DNA of 60,000 bases from Gnetum montanum (Eukaryota > Streptophyta > Gnetopsida > Gnetales > Gnetaceae), in contig MNCI01029622.1 of NCBI GenBank assembly GCA_015680685.1, forward strand, positions 912,554 through 972,553, given 5' to 3'. The notes beneath the pieces are model-generated. The model ran no database searches. It was not told the origin of the DNA and was given only the letters and a program-made list of their open reading frames with translations. Each line of letters starts with the position of its first letter. Within the stretch, counting starts at the first letter, position 1. The position numbers and the translations under genes are program-made. Shown piece by piece: positions 1-10,100 of the stretch.

Positions 1-400
1 ATGTCCTTATGCAGCCTATGTTGGCTATGCTCTGGAGCATAGCAAGGAGTGTAGCATTAGAAGTTAGAAAATTTGCTAAACTATTTCTTCCATGCCAACC
101 ATGCTCTACAGCCTCTAGCTTGACACTTTAGAAAATCTGCAAAACTGATCATTCCTCCAAGGCTAACTACACTTTGAAGCGTAGTCCCAACAAGGGGAGT
201 GTAGGTAGGACACTTAGAAAAATTTGCAATTGCCATTGATACTTAGAAAAATTTTGCAAATCTGGACTTAGTGTCAGCTACGCTAACTATGCTCTAGGGC
301 GTAGTCTTGGTAGTGGGAGCATAGCCTTAACACTTAGAAAACATTTGCCAAGTTGTGACACTTAGCCAAATTTGTGGTTGAGACTTGAGAGCCCCAAAAT
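1..400. repeat. Diverged tandem repeat, about four units
   Basis: Units of very roughly 70-120 bases recur, each built from a TATGCTCTRGRGC(G/A)TAG-like block followed by CACTTAGAAAA(T)TTTGC. The second block is readable near 70, 130, 225, 245 and 335. Units differ at many positions, so the array is old. It may be the edge of a larger array or an LTR that continues off the left end of the window. No coding potential is seen. Confidence 0.5.
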
Positions 401-414
401 TAGTGGTGTTTCAC

Positions 415-540
415 TAAGTACTATATTTATAGGCTGGCATGCATCCCGTGATATCACATATATGATAACATAGCATGTGCTATGATATCAAAGCTATGGT
501 ATCATAGCCCTTCAAAAACTTGATTTCATCGGATGACATG
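415..540 (-). repeat. Possible LTR fragment (U3-like)
   Basis: A TATTTATAGGC block is followed by several copies of TGATATCA/TGATAACA/TGGTATCA motifs. The same order (TATTTATAGAC then repeated TGATATCA) lies in the U3 part of the E3 LTRs at about 49794-49870. That suggests a decayed LTR of the same group in minus orientation. No end or target duplication could be located, so this is tentative. Confidence 0.3.
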
Positions 541-769
541 TTAACTATGTAAGATTTTAAAGAAGTTTTATTTTCTATAGTTAATAGAAAATCTCCTAGT
601 TTAGAAAATCTACTTTATGATATTTAAAAAAAATCAAGATGATATTAATGTAGATTGTTTCAACATGTATAAGGAATCTCTTTCTAAGGGTTCTTTTTGT
701 CAAATGATTAATGAAGGTATGATAAAACTTATATTAAAATTAGGTAATAGATTTGAGATTAGTAATTGA

Positions 770-1190
770 AAGCCACTTATAAGAGGTTAGGCTTTTATCC
801 ATCTATTAACCCTTGTAAGACCCCTCCTTGGTAGAATAAGCATTAAGCCTCTAGGTAATGATATTTTGGGTGCTTATTTCTTAAGTTGAAATATATGGAT
901 TTGAGCTTGGACAAAACCACTTAAAAAGGTTATACTTTTTCTCATTCATTGACCATCCTAAGAGCCCTCTTCACTAGATGAGCATTGAGGCTCTAAGTGA
1001 TGATTCTTAATTAGAAAGCTATTACTCCGTTAACCATCCTCACCTAGAGGCCTGATGCTCATCCTACCAAGGTGGGGTTTTGGAAGCGCAATGGATGAGA
1101 AAAAGCCTAACCTCTTTTGAGGGGATTTGCCCATGCTTTAACTTAAGTCTTATGACTTAAGAAACAAATATCTTACCATCACTACAAGTG
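770..1190. repeat. Foldback: two direct units and one inverted unit
   Basis: A unit reading roughly 'AAGAGGTTAGGCTTTT..CATTGA..CTTGGTAG..GAGCAT..GCCTCTAGGTGATGA' occurs near 770-860 and 920-1010, and again as reverse complement near 1030-1135. The inverse arms extend outward (TTTCTTAAGT.. near 880 against ACTTAAGAAA near 1165). The 875-1010 and 1040-1190 arms could form an imperfect hairpin with a short loop. It may be a MITE or foldback remnant. No terminal target duplication was recognised. Confidence 0.5.
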
Positions 1191-1490
1191 GTGGTCTCTA
1201 ACCTATTTCTCTATCGAATGTTCATTATAAAATTACCACTAAGACATTTACATTAACATTTTAAATGTACCTATCTCAATTAGTTAATTTAGAATAAATA
1301 AGTAATGTTTAGGTAGATTTATTTTAGATAATGTTTTACAATTGCAAAGTCCATGACTTTGGCTATGGAATCTTATTAAGATATTGTTCTTCTTAAATTA
1401 GATTATGCAAAAGCTTATGACATGATTAGGCCTAAATTCTTCTTTTATCTCTCATGTTATAATGCTATTTCCTAATGGTAGAACAATGAT

Positions 1491-1720
1491 GTGTTAGCAT
1501 AGTGGCAAGTCTCTTGATTTGAAAGATCCAAGTCATGGATTCAGTTCTAGTGGATAATGCTAAGCTATATATCTTAAGGTATATCTATATTACATTTATA
1601 TTTTGGTAGGCAAATAAACACAGACCTAGCTCTTCATAGAGGCAAATGACGAAAAAGAACTCATGTAGCCGACCCCATTTTGTTTGAACAAGGCTAGAAT
1701 GATGATGATGATGATGATGT
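1491..1720 (+). mobile_element. Au-like SINE (tRNA-derived)
   Basis: The 5' head has a pol III A-box-like TAGCATAGTGG at 1495-1505 and a B-box-like GGATTCAGTTC at 1537-1547, with tRNA-like spacing. The 3' part contains CATGTAGCCGACCCCATTT at 1662-1680 and AACAAGGCTAG, which match my memory of the conserved 3' end of plant Au SINEs. It ends in a simple (GAT)n tail at 1701-1719, where Au elements usually carry a TTG-rich tail. No clear target-site duplication is visible. Family assignment is from memory, not from a search. Confidence 0.6.
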
Positions 1721-2949
1721 ATTTCATTTCATTTCTACTTAAAGATGACTTTACTAAAAGTATATGACTTCATACATATGTAATTTAATAAAATTAATTT
1801 TAGATGGCTTTTGGGCTTCTAATTTAATGAAAATGAACATATTAGTATTTTTACATAACTTTGTACCCTAATTTTAAAAAAGAAACGTTCATAACTTACT
1901 AATTAAACATGTAAGACATGATTTTGAAGTGACTTGAGCTTGCGATCATGTTCTATTAACAGTATAAGTGAAAATTTCATGCTATCTCTAATAGAAAGTG
2001 ATCTTCAACAAATCCATCTTAAGTCGCAAATGATGAAATGAGATCATTTTTATATTTGAGGGAATATAGATTTTGTCATATTTGAGATCATTACATCATG
2101 AAGATTCAAATGCCCATTTCTCCTTTTAAGATAATGTTCCCATGCTTCTTTGAAACTTTACTTTAAACTAAAGATATAACATGACCTTTAAGTTCTAAAG
2201 AGAATTTAATCAAGACTTTTAAACTTAAAATTAGAAATATGACTTTTAAACATAACATTTCAATATAAGAAAGAAAAGGAAACTAGGATTTATATAGAAA
2301 GAGATATTAAGAAGAAACATAGATATAACACATTTCATACCATAATAAAAAACCACAATTTAACATTTACTTTCATTACTTTAGTGCATAGATCTCATAC
2401 AAATTTGACATGGAAATAGATTTATTGTAACATTTTTCATTTTTACACGGTTATCTTTTTCTATTTTCCACCTACATTTTTATGTGGTATGATATCCATA
2501 TTAAATTAACATAGCATGCCATATGTTCTACAAAAGTTGGGTCATGAGAAGCGATGGGTTGAGGTTTCAGTATGGCATGACCTAGGATTAGCTGGTTTGA
2601 ATGATTTCACACAATTAAATCTAACTACAATTATATGTTTTATAATTTTTCTCCTTTGTTCAAAATAGAATAATTTGGTTGGATGCTACTTTGAATCATG
2701 GTAGTGAAAAAAACATAAGGTTTCTTTTAATTCCTACTATATATTTTTAAAATATTCCATATTCCTTTGGCATAATCCCTGTTTTAGCTTAGAGGCACTT
2801 CTGAAATCAATGGGAATTTGGACCCCAGTTTCCAAATCAATGGCTTTAAAAAAGTTAAAGCTTTGGTGGGCGTAAATCTCTATTCAGTGCATTCGCTTCT
2901 GCACTAAGGAACCTTTTAATTGGATTGTTTAAAGTAAAGTTGGGAAGAG
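1721..2949. other. AT-rich intergenic DNA, nothing recognised
   Basis: No ORF of substance, LTR terminus or tandem structure was seen. It lies upstream of the TNL promoter region. Confidence 0.5.
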
Positions 2950-3372
2950 CGTGGACTAATTTGCAGAGATTCTTTCGTGTCGACTTTTTCCTTGCCATGT
3001 TGTAGCAGATGGTGCAGACTTTTTGACCAAAACACAATAAACACTAATCATCTTTGAAATTTGGTTCCATCACACGGAGTTGCACTTCTTCCTCTGCTCT
3101 GCTGTCAATATTTTGGGCCATACATTGCTCTGCTCCGCTATGATTTAGGTGAACGTGGAAGGTGATAATTTGCGGATGAAAAGAAATGCCAGAGATTCTT
3201 CATGCCGACCTCCTCCTTGTCGTGTTGTAGCACATGGTGCAGACTTTTTAACCAAAACAAAATAAACACTGATCATCTTTGAAATTTTTTCAGATTTCCT
3301 TGTACCTTCTCCATCACGCGGGGTTGCCCTTCTTCCTCTGCGTATATTTTGGACCATACATTGCTCTGATGT
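2950..3372 (+). promoter_or_regulatory. Tandemly duplicated TNL upstream region
   Basis: Two diverged copies, about 2950-3131 and 3175-3372, share in order: TGTTGTAGCA(G/C)ATGGTGCAGACTTTTT, ACCAAAACA.AATAAACACT, ATCATCTTTGAAATTT, CCATCACRCGGRGTTG, CTTCTTCCTCTGC, ATATTTTGG.CCATACATTGCTCTG. The offset is about 225-236 bases. The first copy has a WRKY-type W-box core TTGACC at 3023-3028, and the second copy has lost it (TTAACC). The block ends about 145 bases before the TNL start codon, so it probably covers the promoter and 5' UTR. No unambiguous TATA box was chosen; TATATTTT near 3344 is one candidate. Confidence 0.45.
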
Positions 3373-3516
3373 GAATTAGATGAACTTCCTTACATCAAAC
3401 AACTGAATTTGCATTGCATTGCATTATTGCTGCTGCATAAGTGGACTCTGTTGGTGCTAGTCATAGACCTGCCTTTCTGTTGTTGCTTTGTATCTGCCTT
3501 TGCTGGAAGTGGGTGA

Positions 3517-4190
3517 ATGTCTGAGAACAGGGCAACTGAGCGGCTCAAGTATTGTGATATGGAAGAAAGATCATTATTGAAGAGAAGCCGAACACAGGAA
3601 GAAGCAGAGGAGGATACAGACTCCCCAGCAACCAAAAGACGGGATCTGCAGCCTGGGCCTTCCTCAGATCCACCAGTAAATCAGGGCGTTGTTGGGTTAC
3701 CATCATCATCATCATCATGCTCAGGTGGTGAGGGATCTGTGAACAACAAGTTCGATGTGTTCATCAGTCACAGAGGCCCTGATACAAAGAGCAACTTGGC
3801 TTATCCCATCTATTTTCTGCTCCAGCAAAGAGGAGTTGAGGCGTTTCTGGACAGAGAAGAGTTGCAGAGTGGGGAGAGGTTCCCGGAGGCAATTGAGAAA
3901 GCCATTGAATGTTCCAAAGTGGGCGTGTGCATACTTTCCAGTGGATTCGCAGAATCTGTGTGGTGTCTTAAGGAATTAGTGATGATGTTGAACAATTTCG
4001 AGATGTGCTCATCTACCCTCATTCCTATCTTCTATGATGTTGAACCCGCAGAAGTCAAATATTTGAAAGGAGCTTTTGGGCAGGGGTTTGAAAATTTACA
4101 AAGCAAAAACAGGAACTCCAGTGAAGACATTGAGCAATGGAGACTTGCTCTGCACAAGATTGGAGAAATCAGCGGATACCAGGGCAAAGG
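3517..4190 (+). CDS. TNL exon 1: N-terminal extension and TIR domain
   Basis: Encodes 224 codons plus two bases. Residues 1-77 are hydrophilic, with KRSR at 22-25 and KRR at 40-42 (bipartite-NLS-like spacing) and a Ser run encoded by a TCA repeat. TIR begins at KFDVFISHRGPDTKS (78-92), followed by a BB-loop-like DREELQSGE. FAESVWCLKEL places E153 where plant TIRs carry the catalytic glutamate for NAD+ cleavage. LIPIFYDVEP and EQWRLALHKIG are later TIR motifs. The exon ends at a consensus donor AAGG|GTAAGT, phase 2. The TIR looks complete, so NADase signalling is plausible but inferred. Confidence 0.9.
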
Positions 4191-7100
4191 GTAAGTGATG
4201 TTAACACATTAATGTTTTCTCTTTACAAGGATTGTTTCATGGTACTTCTTGTTTACCAAGGGAGGTGCTCGCGAGATATTCAGTCCCAGAAATAGATATT
4301 CAAAATTTTAATTTCAGTGTCGGTTTTAAAAAGTACTTGCAGTTCTTTTTTTCGAAGTTCGTAAACTTGGCCAGTATTTATGGCTTAATCGCAGGAAATT
4401 ATAATAGCATTTCATAATTTCAGTATACAAAAGAAATATTCTGCATCCAAGGTAGTTTTTCATTTCAATGCTTTCCAAGGTACTTCTTGTTTACCAAGGG
4501 AGGTGCTCGCGAGATATTCAGTCCCAGAAATAGATATTCAAAATTTTAATTTCAGTGTCGGTTTTAAAAAGTACTTGCAGTTCTTTTTTTCGAAGTTCGT
4601 AAACTTGGCCGGTATTTATGGCTTAATCGCAGGAAATTATAATAGCATTTCATAATTTCAGTATACAAAAGAAATATTCTGCATCCAAGGTAGTTTTTCA
4701 TTTCAATGCTTTCCAAGGGGTGGATAATATAAAAACTAATTTTTAACCGTTTTCCTTTTTACCAGTGAACTTTCCATGACCATTGTTAAGAGGATATGTG
4801 AGCTACTTGATATTGGATGTGTGGATACTCCCAAGAATGTAATTACAAGAGAGAAGGAGTTGCGTAGCACAATTCATAATATAATGAGATGCCGGAATGG
4901 GCTTGGTGTGACGTCAGTGGAAATAAGTGGTATTGGAGGTATAGGGAAAACCACATTTGCAAAAGAACTTTATAACCAGATTTACACTAAATATGATAGG
5001 CATTGTTTCATTGAAGATGTAAATGGACTTGTAGAGAAGCAAGTTGTAGATGAAGTCCACAGACAGATTTTTAGTAAGCTGTTCAAAGACCATCAAAGAT
5101 ACTTAACAGAAGGAAAGAAACTTTTAAAAAAGAGATTACACAATGCAGAAATTCTAGTGGTGATAGACAATATTCATAGTAAAATTCCATTGAGTACTGT
5201 GTTTATTGAAGATGATGTTTCTTTGAATCCAAGAAGTACCATTATTGTAACGAGTAGGGAAGAAGGGGTTTTGAAGTATGACTTTGGAGTTAAAGGATAC
5301 TGTCAAAATTTGATCTCACTAAAAATGGAAAAACTAGACTTTTATACATCAAAGAAAATATTTTGCCATCATGCATTTGGAGGGATCTACAATGTGAAGA
5401 ATGAATTTAATGAGATGATAGAAAAGATTGTTAAAAAATGTGATGGGATCCCCTTAGCATTGACTTTACTTGGCAGACATGTTTATCTGCAAGATATTAT
5501 GTTTTGGAAAAGTTTATGGAGTTCTATAAAAGATTGTTTACATGGTGATGTAAAAAAAATATTAAAATTTAGCTATGACAATCTTGAATCAGATTTAGAA
5601 AAATGCTTGTTCTTAGATATAGCCACTTTTTTCCGTTGGGAGAAAGAAGACCTCCTAGTTAACATTAGGCAACAAAGTGATGATGAAGATGGTGAATTGC
5701 AAGTTCAATATGCTCTTCATATATTGAAGAGGAATCTTTTGATCTATGTATCCAATGATGGCATTTTAGGAATGCATGATGTGCTGGTGGACTTGGGGAG
5801 AAGCATTGTTAAAGATGAAGATCTATGCCCTGGCCATCGAAGTCGCGTTTGGTCTCCTTCTGATGTCAGACTTATGTTATCTGATGAACGGGTATGAGTA
5901 GTGATTATCCTTTCATGATACTTTCATTTGCCTTTTTAAAATATAATGATGATATTGGGCTTTGTTATTTTTTAAAGTAAAATGATTATTTTTTTTCCCT
6001 TTTCTTCTCCAACATAATCCCTTTTCTTTATGGTTAAAGGAAATGACCTGAAAGTAATGTCAATCAATTTTAGGGAACTAAAAAAGTGAAAGCACTCACC
6101 TTAGTTTCAGAAGGTTCACCTGTGTTGGATGAAGGTCAATGTCCATGGTCCGCTGATGTTTTCAGTGAATTATCATCATTGGAAATTTTGATCCTACATG
6201 GTCATTGTATCAAAGGTATTAAATTATTAGTTAATTATCAAGCAAATATATGTTCTTTGATCACAAAGTTTTTAAGCCAGAGATGGTAACAAGGTTAGGT
6301 TTTATGTTTTTTTTTTTAAATCTTAACCCAGGTGATTTTTCAAAGTTATCAAAGAGACTATTATGGTTGAGATGGACTAAGTTTCCATACCAGGAGATTC
6401 CTCTAAAACTCTACATAAAACATCTCAGAGGCTTACAAGTAACTGGTGAAAATCTGATTCGGTTATGGGAACATCCTCCACAGGTGGGACTTAATTATGC
6501 ACTGTTATTAGCCATACAAATTGACTGTGATAATGTGTATGTTAGATTTTTAAAAATGCAATACACTTTTTAAAATTTATGTTGCAAAGGTTTTGTTGGT
6601 ATTAAATTGTTAAGAGAGAGGGATTTAAAAAGCCAAAGCACTAGGCTTATAGATAGATGCCTCAACTAATAATTAAATTCTTTAATGCATGAATATAACA
6701 TTTCTTTTGTATAACATCTCTTAGAATAATATGAAATATAGAGGTAAAATTAGTAGAATGCCCTATAATGTAGATCGAAAGGCATAAACAAAGGACCTAA
6801 TAAACAAAAGATTGGCAAGTAGAATAATTTATTACTATTAAAATCCTAATTCCTTAGGAACTATTAACTAGTTTTGCAAGCATATGTATGGAAAATCCTA
6901 TAAAGTCAAAAACATTTGTGGAAATGGTCATCATGTACAAGTAGTAGCTTATGGCAACTAGTTTTAATGTGAATCACTTCAAAAGCAGTTTGTATTGAGG
7001 CAAAAAACACCTTTTCCCCCTTTGTTTGGATGAGCCTTACTCAATAATCATGTCCTTATCCATATTCTATAGGATCTCATGTACTTGAAAAGTTTAAATT

Positions 7101-10100
7101 GTGGGTTTGATTCCAAATGGATAACATTGAATTATAAAAGTACTGCTTAAGTTTCTTCTTGACTATATGTCCTTAGGGTGCAAACAGTCATCTAGCTAGT
7201 TCTAATAATCCCCTCCTTTTCCATATCCTTGGAAGGGAAACATGAAACTTGTAGAACATTTCATAGGTGTTCTCAAGAATAAAGTTGATCTAATAGAAAG
7301 GGGATGGTGGTGGAGGCATTAAAGGATCAACATAAACTTCATCCTATTTTTTTTGTGTTGAAATCAACAATCATTGGATCCTTCATGTTGTGATGTGTCT
7401 GGGTAACATCAACCAATTGACTAAAACATTCCAATCTATTGCCATTATAATACCATTATATGATGTACTAAGATTTCATGGAAAGAGGGAAGGATGTTCA
7501 AACCTGAAATAACTTGAATAAAGATGATCCCAAAGACATATAGCCAATGCAATACATTAGAAGAATTATAGAGGAATATAATGATGTCTGAACTATTTTT
7601 GGTTTTTAGTCTTATATTGGTAACCATAATTAGGACTATACTACTAACTATGTGACTCAAACTAGTAGCCTCTTACCTAACAAGATAATGAGCTAATAAC
7701 TTGAGCTAGCTGTCATTAACATCAAGGATTTGAGCAATTATTGCACAATTGAGCAAGATAGTGATTGTTGAATTAACTAAGGTAAATCACAAAGTATTTG
7801 TTCCCTTCTTTTCAAGATGATAATTAATTATGACAAATGTGGCTACCTTTGTGATGCATCATAAGATAGACCAAAAATCTAGAAGGGATAGATGGAAAAT
7901 TCTTAGAGTATGCTAACTAGGGTATCCTAAAATTTCTTCATGCATTTGGTATTGTAGATGACATATTGGACATCTACAAGAATTGGGTTTTATGGTGACA
8001 TTTGTAGAAATGCATCTAAATGAAAATAAATGCCACATTTACCAAATGGTAGCATTTATATCAATAGTGACATTCAGTTGTTCCATCATAGCCTTAATAG
8101 TGATATTTCATTGATGAAAAGTCATAAAGAAACACCATGGTATTTATACAAATATTATGTCAAGTGCCACATGACACCAATACTATTGTAACATTTCTAC
8201 AAATACCACCTTTCCATATTAAACTATTTTTCATTTGATAGCTTTTATATCTTATTGGTTATTCCATTGGGATTAGACATGCTAAAACCAATAAGTCACA
8301 TGTTAATATTAGAAATGATATGTATGGTGTAATTGTATACTACATCATTAATAACTATACAATACTTAATATTGACCTTTATACATAGAAATGCAACATT
8401 AGTACCATGGAAGAACCTCAATGATGATATTTTTACATAGAAATGTAACCATAATGTCATGTAAGTACCACAATACTGACATTTGTATAGAAATGTCACC
8501 ATAGTATCATGGAAGAGGTAATACCTCAATGGTAACCTTTTTACATAGAAATGAGATCCTAACATCATGTAGGATCTAATTATGACCTTTCTATAGACAA
8601 ATGCTACCAGGGCACCCAATGGTAATCTTTCTTTTTTAAGAAGAAACTAAAAACCCAAATTTTTAAATGAATTAAATGTACAAAATTGGACTAAAAGGTC
8701 CAAGCACATTGAGCTACTTGGCAATGACAAACAAGAAGATAATAACATGGGAAAATTTACAAGGCAAAAAGGACCACCAAGATCAATGTATGCATGACAT
8801 ATTAATTTGAGAATTTAAAAGGTAGAAATTAAAAAAACAAAATTCTAGTACTAGAAAGGCAACCAAAGATAGGTCATTCATTGAATGGTAGGGGACATGG
8901 TGATAGCTAATAACTAGAGCTACAATAGAGATAAAAATGACTATGGAGCATGGCTAGTGTCAGTATAGTTACATGGAGCAATAATCTTAGGAAAGCTATT
9001 GATTTGAGGTAGTCATCATTCAAAGATTAATGGGTTAGATATAGTAGAAGTAGTCATAAGTTCCAATATCATTTGAGTGAAGAGTAACCCCAATTTGATA
9101 TTTCAAGAAAACAAGAGCATTAGTAGGCTAAGAAGGTTGTTACAAGCTAAAAGAGCCAATGGCGTTATCAAGCATCCAAAACTTCATGACCTAGGCATTG
9201 TAGTAATGATGTTTAGTTAGTAGTTCCTTCATGAGATTGGGAAGAGGACAACTGTGGGCTATAAGATTTTATTTCTATGGGCAAGAGGGTAGTGGTTTTG
9301 GTGGAGTGATAAGGGATTAGTTTTAGAATAAGGTTGGTATTACAATAGGGGGTTTGTCAGTTTGATGTCATTTGGGATGTTAATGGGTGAGTTGGAGGAG
9401 CAAGAGATTGACGTTGGTAAGGGTAGGAGCTAGATTAGCTATGCATGTGTAGGTGGTGATTGGAGGAGGTGTAGGCTGAAGCAAATCAACATGGGTTGGA
9501 GGTAGGACAATGCTAAGAGAGCATGCAAAGATGAGGTGGTGGTAAAGGTAGGTTCAACACCCTCAAATAAGGGGTTGTAGGAGAGTAGCCTTTGTGAAGA
9601 AGCATGCATTAAGAAGGGTGTGTAGTTGGCATCCTTAGATAGAAAATTGGAATATGGTAGCCTTTACTTAACAAAAAGCTAACCTACTCCATAGCATTCT
9701 CTATGTTGTAATGCAAAATGTGCCATGACAAAATCGAGTTCTTGTAGTAGTAGGCTCATCATAAAGAGATGCATAAGATGAAGAAAATAGCAAGGCTCAT
9801 GGGCATGACAACTTATAATTTTTTCATGGTTGAAGGGGCCAAGGCTTTTGAGAAAGGAATAGAAGTTGAGCATTAGAATCAAGGGGAGGCTTTGACTCCA
9901 ATTGAATGAAGGGTGGCTGATGTACAACATGAGAGAAAGGAGAGCTTGTTATGGAATCACTCTTTGGAGTACACCACATGACTCTTGAGCCCCAAGTTGC
10001 CAAGAAATTGAGGATGAATTTAAGATAGACTATAACCTCAACAATCATAGAATTTAATTTCAATAATATGATAAATTTGTGACAAGGAAGACCTTTCATG

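Noticed and set aside
4232-4417. 61-codon ORF in intron 1
   Set aside because: It lies in the tandemly duplicated intron, has no domain, and the flanking exons join in phase without it.
8296-8619. 107-codon minus-strand ORF
   Set aside because: The peptide repeats with the tandem array and has no homology signal.
7985-8625. CRISPR-like array
   Set aside because: Units are diverged, spacers are not unique and regular, and the context is a plant intron.
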